The notes under the pieces were generated by a model, which was not told the origin of the DNA, did not search any database, and worked only from the letters and a program-made list of their open reading frames with translations. Of a stretch of DNA of 64,000 nucleotides, positions 10,146 to 21,820 are shown piece by piece; the first letter of the stretch is position 1, and every line of letters begins with the position of its first letter. The position numbers were made by a program, and so were the translations under genes. The DNA is from Drosophila miranda (taxonomy: Eukaryota > Arthropoda > Insecta > Diptera > Drosophilidae). The stretch spans positions 18,597,515-18,661,514 of the forward strand of contig NW_022881603.1 of NCBI RefSeq assembly GCF_003369915.1, given 5' to 3'.

Positions 10146-13093
10146 ATGGATGAGCATACATTGAATGACCTGTTGGAGTGTTCGGTTTTTCTGGACCGTC
10201 TCGATACCACATCGAAGGTGTTACCATGTCAGCATACATTCTGCCGCAAATGTCTGGTGGTGAGTACGAGTGAAATGCTCGTTTTTCCTATTCTCCCATT
10301 GACTAATTTTCCCTTTAGGACATTGTGGCCAGCCAACACAAGCTGCGGTGTCCGGAATGCCGCGTCCTGGTCTCGTCCAAAATCGATGAACTGCCACCGA
10401 ATGTCTTACTGATGAGAATATTAGAAGGTAATGAGGGAGTATGAGCCATGAGCGCAGCCCACGCGGCTATCAGATGACGGTCGCAGCAGCCCACGCGACA
10501 TTCGGACTAGAATTCTTGAATTGTTGAGTGCGGCAGTGGCCAGATTGTCAGCAAGTGACTCGCCTTTCCCTATCGATTCTCAACCATTCATAATTATTTC
10601 TCTCTCATTCTGCAGGCATGAAACAAACAGCGGCTGCTGTTAAAAACGACAATAAAAGCGAAGAGATCGAAACGCCCCCAGAGAAAACCAAAATCCAACA
10701 TTTCACGGAGACGGTGGCACCCACTAGCAGTACACAACTGCATCAGCAGCACCAGCCGCCACACCAGAAACAGAAATCGCAGACTCAGGTGGCGCGTCAA
10801 AAGCAACGACGGTTTCTGCTCCCGCACGCCTATGCCCTGTTCGATGTTGTCTCCAGCGAAGCCAACGATCTAAAGTTCAAGAAGGGGGACTTAATATTGC
10901 TTAAGCAACGCATCGACAACAATTGGTTCGTAGGCCAGGCCAATGGAGAGGAGGGAACCTTCCCCATCAACTATGTCAAAGTGTCCGTCCCCCTGCCCAT
11001 GCCCCAGTACATTGCCATGTATGACTTTAAGATGGGACCCAATGATGAAGAAGGCTGCCTCGATTTCAAGAAGAGCACAGTCATCCAAGTGCTACGGCGT
11101 GTGGACCACAATTGGGCTGAAGGTCGAATCGGTCAAACAATCGGAATCTTCCCCATAGCATTTGTAGAGCTAAATGCTGTAGCCAAGAAACTCCTGGATA
11201 GTGGAGTAATGAATCAACAACCGTGCCATCCGCTACAGCAGCAGCCACAACGTGCGCTTCCTCCTGTCCCCATAATTGATCCCACAGTGGTCACGGAATC
11301 CAGCTCTGGCTCCTCGAACATAACGCCAGCTAGTAGCAATTCCAGTTCTACTTCCAGCTCGAACAACTGTAGTCCGAATCATCAGTCATCGCTGCCAAAT
11401 ACTCCCCAACACGTGATGCCCTCTGGATCCGGATCTGGATCTGTTCGATTTCGGGATAAAGGAGCTAAGGAGAAGCGGCATTCGTTGAATGCCCTTCTAG
11501 GAGGAGGAGCACCTCTTAGTCTACTGCAGACCAACCGCCATTCTGCCGAGATTCTGAGCCTGCCCCATGAGCTGAGTCGCCTGGAGGTGGCAGCCACTCC
11601 AGCCGCAGCGGCGGCTGCAAAAGCGACCCCCGCCTCCCAGTCTGCACGTGTGCTGAAGACAAATGTGCAGCAACAAATGCCTCCCACTATGCCCTGGGGA
11701 TACCTGGCCCTTTTTCCATATAAGCCACTACAAAACGACGAATTGGAATTGAAGAAAGGCTGCGTGTACATTGTGACCGAGCGTTGTATCGATGGCTGGT
11801 TCAAGGGAAAAAACTGGCTGGACATCACTGGTGTATTCCCGGGAAACTATTTAACGCCATTGCGTACACGCGACCAGCAGCAGTTGATGCACCAGTGGAA
11901 ATACGATCCCCAAAGCTCGGATGCGAAGCAGATCCATCCCCAGCAACAGCCAGTGACGCCAGATGTGCGCCTCAACAACATGCTGCCCATGCAGCCACCG
12001 GATTTGCCGCCCCGCCAGCTGCAAGCATCGACAACAGCGACTGCGACGACGACCAGCTGCTCGGCCTGGACAAAGCCAGTGGAGGCCTTGTTTAGTAGAA
12101 AGTCCGAGCCTAAACAGGATATCTCCATAGCCACTTCGAGCAGCAGTTCCTCGGGCGCAGTCGGACGTATGCGGCGACTAACGCACATGAAAACACGCTC
12201 AAAATCCCCAGGAGCTTCGCTGCAGCAAACTCCGAAAGAAGACAACAGTTCCTCTCTTGCACCCAGTGCATGTTAGGTAGGTGCTTCCGCTAATAATCCC
12301 ATACCATAATCATCACTATCGGTCACTCTTCAGATCCGGATCATGTCCCAGCCAACTCCAGCATAGTCAGCCGCTCAATGAAACGACAACGACAACAGCA
12401 ACACCTCCTCCGTCCGCAGGTCAACAGCATTTTCAGGGCAACCAACATCAACTGCCTTCTGCCAGCAGTGGCAGTGTCTCTTATGGTTCGCAACGCGTGA
12501 AGAGAAACAAGGATCGGCCACATTTGCTTTGGTTGGTGGAATCTATTGCTGGTAGTCGCGCAAAATCAATTTTTAACGCAGCGCACGACAGTCCTTGGAC
12601 GCATCCACATTCCTCATCATGTATAACAATGCGGCCTCGTCCCCTCCACCGCCTGCATCATCAAAAGCCGCACCAATCTATGCCGGTGGGCAGCAGCCCG
12701 GTAGCCAGACGCAGCTGCATGCCAATATGATAATAGCACCGAGTCATCGAAAGTCGCACAGTCTAGATGCTGGCCATGTGCTATGCCCCAGCACCGAGGC
12801 GGCCATAAAAGCCAGTGCAACAACAAAGTCGATTTATTGCACGAGAGAAAGGTTAGATTTCAGGACGGATACGATAATTCAACTAGATCTTAACCAACTT
12901 TTACTTTCACCATTTCAGTCGCTTTCGTTGCATCGTGCCGTATCCGCCGAACAGCGACATCGAGCTGGAGCTGCATGTTGGCGACATCATCTATGTGCAG
13001 CGTAAGCAAAAGAACGGCTGGTATAAGGGCACACATGCGCGCACTCACAAAACCAGACTGTTCCCAGCTTCGTTTGTCGAACCGGATATCTAG
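10146..13093 (+). pseudogene. POSH: POSH (Plenty of SH3s), copy 1, damaged
   Basis: Exons 10146-10259, 10319-10427, 10616-12276, 12334-12851 and 12919-13093. Exons 1-2 encode a RING finger and exon 3 three SH3 domains ('YALFDVV...', 'YIAMYDF...', 'YLALFPYKP...'); the last exon is the fourth SH3 ('VPYPPNSDIELELHLGD'). POSH is a RING E3 ligase and scaffold for the JNK pathway. Lesions: the second RING zinc ligand is Phe instead of Cys ('ECSVFLDRL'; copy 2 has 'ECSVCLDRL'), and a 32-bp deletion near 12241 shifts the frame to a TAG at 12274-12276. Exon 4 also needs a frame change between about 12530 and 12590, shared with copy 2. A truncated protein with SH3 1-3 could still be made. Confidence 0.93.
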
Positions 13094-13549
13094 GTCCAAG
13101 ACATTTAAGCATTTGTTAGGTGAAATTCCAAATTACTTGTCTAAATCTATTCAATCGCCGGTCGATTTGGGCTTCAATTTGTAATCTCTTCAAAAATGAA
13201 ATCTTTTGTACTCGAATTTGAACTGGCGGATGTAATTTTTATACGATCTTTAATCAAAATAGGCAACCCATTAGTGCATGCCTTAAGCAACGAGTTACTT
13301 AAGCACATTTAAGCGTAAGTTAGAGTGTGAACTCGAATAAGAAATAATAATTTAGAAACGGCGTGTCCCATAAACAATTTGTGCCCAGTTGAAAGTTACA
13401 TATTTGTAATATAGTAAATCGTAATAAAAAATGTATACACACGTTGCCATGTAGATCGTTTAAACTTATTTTATTTACTAAGCAAAACCATTGTGGTCAC
13501 TTTGGAATGACCAACTCAACACAACGTATGGATGTTAAGAATGCCATAT
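13094..13549. other. Converging 3' flanks of POSH and UQCR-6.4
   Basis: 3' UTR sequence: an AATAAA signal for POSH lies near 13422. No further gene. Confidence 0.5.
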
Positions 13550-13851
13550 TTATTCGGCCTTGTCGTATTTGGAGCCATAGATTGGAACGTACTGCAGAAC
13601 AAGCTTCCAGTCGGTGTAGTACAGCAGAGCCAGGCCAGCGGCCCCACCGAATCCAGCTCCAGAGCGAGCGCTTAAAGAAATTGGGAAAACAACATTGTTA
13701 TTGAATCTGCACGATTATGCAATGTGCCTGTGTGTGCACATTGGGCCGAACTCGAGTAGTCTTATGATGGTCCAACCAGGATGTCATCATTTACTTACAA
13801 GGACGACGCGATTTTAGCGTGTTTCTTGCCAAATGGGATGCGGAAAGCCAT
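13550..13851 (-). CDS. UQCR-6.4: Ubiquinol-cytochrome c reductase 6.4-kDa subunit (UQCR11/QCR10 family), copy 1
   Basis: Two exons on the minus strand, 13851-13799 and 13670-13550, joined in phase across a 128-bp intron, give a 57-residue protein, the size of human UQCR11 (56). It starts '[13 protein letters not shown]' and contains one transmembrane segment ('[15 protein letters not shown]') followed by '[14 protein letters not shown]', which matches the family pattern 'TDWRLILDWVPY'. The subunit is a small inner-membrane component of mitochondrial respiratory complex III, associated with the Rieske protein. The frame is intact. It is divergent from the small membrane-protein gene at 14061, about 210 bp away. 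Confidence 0.85.
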
Positions 13852-14060
13852 TTTATTCAACTAAATTAAATTTTCTGTGGCGTTAAGATTCTCTGTGGCC
13901 TTGCCGTATTCTTACACTAGAAATTCCAAAGATATGCAACGCAGCCCTGAACTGCGCTGCTCCGACCCTGGTTATTGAACGGCAGCACTATCTGGAGTAC
14001 GTGCGAGTAACAATTTGTCATCAAATAATAGTTTGCCGTAAAACTAAATCATACATCACA

Positions 14061-14336
14061 ATGAAGGTGTCTATATTTGGTGAACTCAACACGTTTGAGT
14101 TGCTCGTCCTGAGCAGCTTATTGCCAGGCGTCTTCGTGTTCCTGTGGACATTAATAACCGGGGATATTAAAGTCGTGCCCAAATCTTATCTATCACGGAA
14201 TGTTTATTTTCATGCAATTTTTCTAATACTTTTACAGAACTTTAAGGGAAGCAAGCTGTCCTACTCCGAATTCACCGCGCAGGATCCTGTTAACTGCTAC
14301 CAGAATTACGGCGAAAAGAAAGATAAGGATTCTTAA
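14061..14336 (+). CDS. Small predicted membrane protein, copy 1
   Basis: A 91-residue frame starting at an ATG in good context (cacaATGaag). It has one strong hydrophobic segment near residues 12-31 ('LLVLSSLLPGVFVFLW') and a hydrophilic Lys/Asp-rich C-terminus ('YGEKKDKDS'). Residues around 45-58 are also hydrophobic, but the DNA there ends in 'atacttttacag', an acceptor-like string, so part of it (about 14170-14238) may be an intron. I do not recognise the family. Copy 2 at 29515-29790 is identical by eye, which argues for a conserved gene or a very recent duplication. Confidence 0.55.
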   Translation: MKVSIFGELNTFELLVLSSLLPGVFVFLWTLITGDIKVVPKSYLSRNVYFHAIFLILLQNFKGSKLSYSEFTAQDPVNCYQNYGEKKDKDS

Positions 14337-16177
14337 GTCGATTGATGCAATTGATGATCGTCATCAAAGATAACTAAAGATATAATGTTTTAAAATTGTA
14401 AAAATATATTGCGGATCTGGCAATAGAAATAAAGTCAGATTGAACCAGAGGCTCTGTATTGTTGCATGCGAAGATATCGATAGGTGATATCCCATAGAAG
14501 CGGTGAGGAGGAAAGAAGTTCGAACATAGTGGCAAGGCCAAAATTTAAGGGGAAAAGGTTAGCGAAGAGTGGCGCCACCTGGTCCTGGAGAGTTGCAGTT
14601 CCGCCCGCTCTTCGGAGCCGTTATGAGAGAAGATTTCCGATCTCATCCCATAACGGAGTCCCGAAGCCAACTCACACATACCCCAAAGAAAAGAGAGCCG
14701 CCAGCATCCCGAATCAGGCCATGCCCTTGAACCTAGTTCAAGGGCGATAGAAGAGAGAGCGATGGGGATCAGCGGCCCGGGAGCATTAAACAGAGCAGCT
14801 AAGCCTAGAGGGGGTTCAGAGAAAGAAATTCCCGCAACGGAGGAGCATGCGCGCCGGACATAGTGATTTAGTGATTTTTTTTTGTTCTGAAAGAAAAAGT
14901 GAGTGGGATGAGGATGGAGTAGTGGCCATCACCCGATAAAAAGATAAATAAATTTGGGATTCCAGGGGATCAAGATCAGTGAAACACCAGGAACTTTAGA
15001 GCTGACCAGCGGGACGGAAAGTAGACCCAAAAAGCACAAGAGTGAGTCCGCTCCAAAGGGGGAGTAAAGAAACCCCAAATTTATTCTTTTTGTTGGCGAA
15101 TCCATAGGGAATAGGTCACAGCTCCGCCATCCTGGCTTGCTTTTTGCTGGGCTCGAAGACACAATCCTGGCCACGTAGAGCGGGTCCCTCGCCCATTTAG
15201 GGAGAGCAAAAAAAAGCATCAATTAACTTATTTACTCCCATTATTTATTTTTGTTAGACGTCTCCATTTATATGTATATGTTAATCCCCTAATTTAAGTC
15301 CGCCCATATTATATCTATATGTAACTTATTTATATTTATTATATTAATTATTTCTATTTATCTATTTATTTATTAACCGCCCGTAGTGATAAGATGAGGG
15401 GGGTATGAATAGGCAGGCTTAGTGTAGCGATGATAACGTGTAAAAGAAGGAAATTGAAGTGAAAATTATAACGAAAAAAATGAATTGCTAAGCGTTTCAT
15501 ATGGGGGGAAGAGGAGCCACAGCAACGAGAGGGTAAGGCTGCTGCACATGGCAGGGAGATCCAAAACGTTGTTATTCAGATCTCAGGTAGGGTGGGTACG
15601 TCAGGGGTAAAAACATCGACACCTCGACCTGGTCCACGTCTGTGTTGAAGGAAGTTACTGTAATGTTGTTTGTCGAGTAGAGTCCGTTTGCAGTTTTTTT
15701 TGTCGGTTACTTTTGTTGTTTCAATTTGTTCGAGATATCCAATTAGTTGGTATATTGTGCGACCTGAGGGCTTGGGAAGTACCCAGCCCTGGGATGACTG
15801 GCTAGCCGGCCTTGCCCCGAAGAAAACAAAGGTTCGTAACACTATTGAGAAGAATATTTAAATAATTTTGTAGTTGGAATATTGTTCGTTGTTTCTTGCC
15901 GTGTCTGGTCACACTAGATATTGGTCGATGTTTGCCAAAACTGTTCGACGAGTCAGAGCATTTTATCTCATTTATGAGTTGTTTTAATTGTTTAAACCCG
16001 ATTAACTGCTCCTAAGCTTCACTATCATAGATTTTAGCGTGTCTGTGGCCTTTTCGATGCACATCCGCACAATTACTTTCAGCGTAGAATACACCCATCG
16101 ACCAAACAGGCCTCTGGCTAGGAGAAACAACGAAACAAAGGCTGCGGACGACTGCACACAGACAGGGAACAAAAACA
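14337..16177. other. Unassigned segment, probably transposon-derived, plus Rab4 5' flank
   Basis: After the 3' end of the small membrane gene (AATAAA near 14429) comes about 1.45 kb with no gene I can support. A TG...CA-bounded stretch from about 15254 (tgttagacgtc) to about 15840 (ttcgtaaca) has the look of an LTR, but I could not find a primer site, polypurine tract or target duplication. The open frames here (such as 15576-15842, minus) match nothing I know. The block duplication ends at 15912; the remainder is Rab4 upstream sequence. Confidence 0.4.
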
Positions 16178-17012
<835 letters not shown>

Positions 17013-17422
17013 AGAAACCAGTCTGTCGTGCATCGCCAATTACTTACTCCTGGCGTGTATCGTATTATCATAAGCGAGCAAATTAATCTCTCTTTTATCC
17101 GTACTCGGAATGTGACCGCATTACCCCTAAGTTGTATTGTGTAGGCAGGGCAGGCGTGACGTGTGTGCCTGGTCCATCTCATTTCGTTTAGTTTGTGTTT
17201 GTCTTGTTAGTTTTAATCATTCCAAATTGTAAGCAAAATGCTTTTCAGATCTTTGGAACATTTAAACATTTGTTGTTTCCTCCAATGTTACTTTACTCTA
17301 ATTTGTAGTTTCTAAGGCACTTAATATATGTATCTGCAGAGGCCTGAACAGAAGCCACCGCTGTTGCATGGACACTCGGATCAAATGAATGTAGAGTGCA
17401 CTCTGCACTTTATTGTAAATAT
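17013..17422. other. Rab4 3' flank, split by a DINE
   Basis: 3' UTR and flank without other genes. The stretch from about 17360 to 17422 (ending 'actttattgtaaatat') recurs in inverted orientation at 55980-56043, with a DINE end attached at the same base in both places. Confidence 0.7.
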
Positions 17423-18521
17423 AAACGAGGGGGAACGTTGTGAGTTGCTGCGAACACCGCAACTCTACGGTTATACCCGATACTAAGTCAGTATGGCTCT
17501 CCTCCGGCAGACGCCACTAATATTAAACGACACGAAAAAGAGTGCGTGCGAGAGAGACAGAAAATCAGTCTGAGCGTGACGTCGGGCGCTGCGTAGCCAC
17601 TGCAAATTGATTTGTTCCTATTGGCTATAAAAATTATCTGATCTGATCCAGATTCAGCAATCTGATAGATATGGTCATTATCTATGATTCTGCGTTTTTA
17701 GTTTTCTCGAATGTGCAATATTGTGGATGCAACAGATTTTCGTCCTTTGTGTGGGCGGAAGGGGGTGGGGCGAAACTTTGAGATACACGTTTTATAGTAA
17801 GATCTAACAGAAGTGCGGATACCAAATTTGGTTACTCTAGCCTTAATAGTCTCTGGGATTTTTAAATATCCCCAGATTTTCGTCCTTTGCGGGGGCGGAA
17901 GGGGGTGTGGCGAAATTTTGAAACAAACTCGTCTCGGTCCGATATATTTGGAGTGTGGATACCAAATTTGGTTGCTCTAGCCTTTGTAGTCTCTGAGATC
18001 TAGGCGCTAATATTTTACTCTAAGCAAAGCCGCCTATGCTACGTGTGTGTTAGAGAGAGACAGGGCGAGAAAAAATGAAATTGTTTTCTTGATGCTGGCT
18101 ATAATAATAATACGATCCCATTCAGATTCCGCAGTCTTAAAGATATGGTCATTCTCTACAATTCAACGTTTTTGGTTTTCTCATATCTTTAAAATTGTGG
18201 ATGCCACAGATTTTCGTCCTTTGTGGGGGCGGGGCGAAGTTTTGAAATATTCTTGTAGCAGTGACATATCACAGAAGTCTGGATCCAAAACATCGTTGCT
18301 CTAGCTCTTATAGTCTTTGAGCACTAGGCGCTGAAGGGGACGGGCAGACGGACAGACGGACGGACGGACAGACAGACAGGGCTCAATCGACTCGGCTATT
18401 GATGCTGATCAAGAATATATATACTTTATGGGGTCGGAAACGATTCCTTCTGGACGTTACACACATCCACTTTTACCACATATCTAATATACCCCAATAC
18501 TCATTTTGAGTATCGGGTATA
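17423..18521 (-). mobile_element. DINE element, near full length
   Basis: Minus-strand copy from the 3' hairpin end 'aaacgaggggg' to the 5' end 'gagtatcgggtata'. GA-rich tracts lie at 17550-17560 (gagagagacag) and 18052-18070 (agagagagacagggcgaga). Confidence 0.93.
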
Positions 18522-18672
18522 CAAATGGCATTGACGTCGTTGACGATGTAGCCCGCCCATCTAGCCCATTGTAAATCTAGCTAAAACGAGCACACGCGGT
18601 ACATAGCGATTTTATTTTACATATTAAAATAATTTTTAAAAAGGTATAACAAATTGGTAAAAATGCTTTTTA
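18522..18672 (-). other. Displaced, inverted piece of the Dcr-2 3' flank
   Basis: This stretch is the reverse complement of sequence that flanks the 3' end of Dcr-2 arm B: the left part matches 54355-54416 ('gctagatgggcgggctac') and the right part 53140-53226 ('accgcgtgtgctcg'). In arm B a full DINE separates the two parts; here they are contiguous, so this is the pre-insertion state. At 18673 it joins Ns2 intron 2. Confidence 0.9.
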
Positions 18673-18702
18673 TACAAATAAATTAATAATTATATTACTG
18701 AC

Positions 18703-19652
18703 CTTTGCCAAATGGATGTTGAAGAGAGGCATGGAACGCGATTGTGGGATACTCTGCACTGAGGATGGCCACCCAACGCTGCGTGACCCAGACAGGCACC
18801 AGATCCACTTTGTTCAGAATGAAGAACAAGTGCTTGTGCGGCTTCTCTTTGCGCAGGAACTCCTCGATGTATTTGGAGCGTGTGCCCATGGGATCGCGGG
18901 CATCCAAGACCTGAAGCAGAACGTCGGAAGCGTCTACGACCTTATGAAGCTCGTTCCAGATACGTATGCTCCCTCCAGCACCAAACACCCAATCTCGCAC
19001 GGACTTCTTTTCGCCAGTGTCTTCGCGTATCAGATCTATGTCCTTGGTAGAATCGTATATATCAGCCTGTTCACCCGCCGCCTTGCTCAAATCCTCCAGA
19101 TCACGCACTTTAAGGCTGACACGTTTGCGTTGCTTCTTGGGCCCGAATACGCTGTCGAAGCTTTCTGTGTCCAGAAGGTGGACGCGCTTGTATTTTGAGG
19201 CCTCATTGAATAGCGTCACTGGCAGCTGTGATGGCTTCATAATGACTTGATAGGGATCCTTGACGGCCTTGCCAATCTCATTCTGGAACTTTTGCAGAGC
19301 CGTTTGTGATATCACACGAGAGTTGCTGAACCATTTCGGTGTGGGCTCCACTCTGGCCATTGTACCAGCAGGCAGGCGACCCTACAAGGAAGAGATTTAG
19401 CATGATATCCACAGTGAGGGACAAGTGGTGTGTACTCTTTACCTGAAACGGAGCCGGACAGATAATCTTGCCGGTACGATCACGCTTGGCTTTGAAGTTG
19501 CGGTACATCTGGAGCCGTTTAATGGTCCCCTTCGTTCGGGGATGGGCAACACCTTTTAGTCCATCCTTTGGCCTTTCTGGATTCATCGAATGGTTGGAAT
19601 GGTTGAACCCCTGGGTCCGGGGCTTGCCCGTTGTGCTGCGTACTTTTGGCAT
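18703..19652 (-). pseudogene. Ns2: Ns2 copy 2, exons 1-2 only
   Basis: Exons 19652-19443 and 19381-18703 match the intact gene at 9118-8169 nearly base for base and keep the splice donor of intron 2. Exon 3 is absent: the duplication begins about 30 bp into the intron, where foreign sequence is attached. The retained part encodes the NGP1NT region and the G5/G4 motifs, but not the P-loop, G3 or C-terminus, so no GTPase can be made. A transcript would read through the donor into the intron. Confidence 0.95.
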
Positions 19653-20218
19653 GATTTCTTGGTTAAATCGCGTGCCTTTCAAACAATTTAATATATCTGT
19701 GCTGCACGGCAAAACCAAAACCCACGTGCTTTGTTCAAATTAAAAAACAAAAGGAACTTTGCGGTACTCAGCACTGGTTTACAACAGTGCTGCCAGATTT
19801 TGAGAGTCACTATAAGTAGATTGATGAAAAAAATAAGCTAGAATAAGCTAAAGATTATGTAAATATGCAATCATGTGTAATACTGTAGTGTGACTGAAAT
19901 TTATCAACGAAAAATTACCATACATTTATACACAAAATTGGATGATATACCAAAATACGAACAACATGTATGATTTTTGTCCGATTTCTCGATAAAAATG
20001 ATCAAATATTACAATACAATAAAAAAAAAAAAAATAGTTTTGTACTAAATTTTTATAAGCCAAAATAAGCTAATTGAAATTTGAAATAAGCTGGATTTCA
20101 AGCTATAAGCATTTTAATTATTCTTCAAATCGGGTTTACAGCACTGAAAATGTTTACAGTTGCCAGATCCACTAAAACAACAGCATTGATACAAAAAATA
20201 CATAATTTTTTAAATAAA
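19653..20218. other. Ns2-POSH intergenic region, copy 2, left part
   Basis: Matches 9119-9684. It is cut at the TAAA target site of the LTR element. Confidence 0.8.
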
Positions 20219-20505
20219 TGTAAAGGACAGTGTATCAAGCAGTTAGCACTATCCCATCTAAATTAACATTTGAACTTAAGATACCATCGATAAGACCTAA
20301 CCGATATAACCAGACTTAACCGATGTTTAAAAGACCTAACCGATAAGGGGTTATCGATACGGGAGTCGGTTGTTGGAAGTAGAAGCAGAAAGTTGAACAA
20401 AAAGTCGGAAGAACAGACTCATTAATTGCACATCTTAAATCATACACTTTGTACTCTTTTTCGAAAAACACTATTAATAAACGATACATTATTATTAATC
20501 TTACA
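20219..20505 (+). repeat. 5' LTR (287 bp)
   Basis: Begins TGTAAAGGACAG and ends AATCTTACA. It contains repeats of 'gacctaaccgata' and an AATAAA signal near 20476. It looks identical to the 3' LTR over its whole length. Confidence 0.97.
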
Positions 20506-20507
20506 TT

Positions 20508-20524
20508 TGGGGGCTCGTCCGCGT
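20508..20524 (+). promoter_or_regulatory. Primer binding site, tRNA-Pro type
   Basis: Two bases after the 5' LTR the sequence TGGGGGCTCGTCCG follows. This is the complement of the tRNA-Pro 3' end used as primer by several retroelements. Confidence 0.8.
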
Positions 20525-20910
20525 CGAATACAGAGCTCGGAGTGTGTGAAAAAGAAAAACAGATGAAAGCAGAAGCTGATGCAAGAAGAGGATTGTTGAA
20601 AAGTTGTTAAAGTTGTTGTTTGTAGCTACATAAAGTTGTAAAGTTGTTGTTGGTGGCTATAAACATTAAGTTGAACAATCCAAATTCTGTGAGCCTAACA
20701 GTAGACACGGAGTTTAAGAAAAGATCGGTCGTTTAATTCGGTTGGAAAATTGTGAAATTCATTGTCGCGCCGCAGCGTCGCCTTGTCCGTGCGCAGTACG
20801 TACACAAGCAGAAAAAACACGCACAGACACGTTGTGTGTGATACACACTTATAAACAGAAAATACAAGCACTCGTCGGGTACACAGACACAAGTCAAAAA
20901 GAGCCGCAAA

Positions 20911-21820
20911 ATGATGCAAACACCGCCGCCGTTGCACTGGAAAGAGAGAGAGAAGGAAGAAGCTGTACCAGGAAGGTCGCGCCCGAGTGCAAACGAGATG
21001 GAAGATTTAGAAAATGCAGAAAACAATACTGATGACAAGATTGATCAAATGATAAAGTTGAAACTGCTTTGCGATGAGCAACGAGAAATGAAGATCGCTC
21101 CAGATAATTTTACAAAAGTTGTGAGCGATTGTGATGGAAAATCGTTTCCCATAGAAAAATGGTTTGAGATATTCGAAAAAAATGCCGACGCATATGAGCT
21201 TACTGAAAAGCAAAAGTATGTGCAGGCCAGAGGAAAAATGACCGGTGCAGCTAAGCTTTTCCTTGAAGCTGAATGCGTGTGCACCTATGAGGAACTCAAG
21301 AACTTATTATTGGATGAATTCACATGTAGCTATAACAGTGCAGACATTCATAAGCTGCTGCACGAAAGAAAGAGGAAGAGTAGTGAGTCGATGCACGAGT
21401 ACTTGCTGCAGATGAGAAAAATAGCAGCAGTCGGACATGTTGAACACGCGGCTCATAAGCCATATTGTGAACGGTCTGGACATAAGAAACGAGTATAAGT
21501 ATGCCATGTATCGCTGTAAGACCTTCAGGGCCTTGAAAGAAGAGTTCGATATCTATGATCGTTTGAACATATCGGAGAAGAAGGGCAATAACGAACAGCA
21601 TAAAACGAGTTTCAAGCAGCAAAGTGGGCAAAGCGGTAAAAGAGAATATTGCTATAACTGTGGATCAGGAGAACACAAACGCAAAGACTGCAAAGCCGAA
21701 ACGAAGTGTTTTAAGTGCAATCAGAATGGTCACATTTCGCGTAACTGTCCTTATGAAGCTGATGAAGTTGATAAAGTTCGCGTCATTTTGGATCGCAGTC
21801 GCATGAAAAAATTCAAATAA
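20911..21820 (+). pseudogene. gag: Retrotransposon gag, frameshifted
   Basis: The capsid part is read in one frame from 20911 ('FTKVV...PIEKWFEIFEKNA', 'LLDEF', 'MHEYLLQMRKIA'). After about 21440-21460 the continuing Gag homology ('SHIVNGLDIRNEYKYAM') is in the next frame, so a 1-bp indel has broken the gene. The second part carries two CCHC zinc knuckles ('CYNCGSGEHKRKDC', 'CFKCNQNGHISRNC') and ends at 21820. A run of six A's at 21806-21811, just before the Gag stop, overlaps the pol frame and is a candidate -1 slip site. Confidence 0.88.

Larger units (their letters stand above)
8139..15912. repeat. Segmental duplication, copy 1
   Basis: This segment recurs in the same orientation at 18673-31366. 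It begins inside intron 2 of Ns2 and ends at 'gtctggtcac'. It contains Ns2 exons 1-2, POSH, UQCR-6.4, a small membrane-protein gene and an unassigned 1.4-kb stretch. The copies differ by scattered substitutions, a 32-bp deletion in copy 1 and a 4.9-kb LTR element in copy 2. Confidence 0.95.

Noticed and set aside
11382-12245. Long minus-strand frames opposite POSH (and their copies at 26810-27685)
   Set aside because: Antisense shadows of the SH3-coding exon, with no family match.
15254-15840. Solo LTR
   Set aside because: TG...CA ends are present, but no target duplication, primer site or second LTR could be seen, so it is kept as unassigned.
21437-21820. Separate zinc-knuckle gene
   Set aside because: It is the nucleocapsid part of the same gag, put in another frame by an indel.
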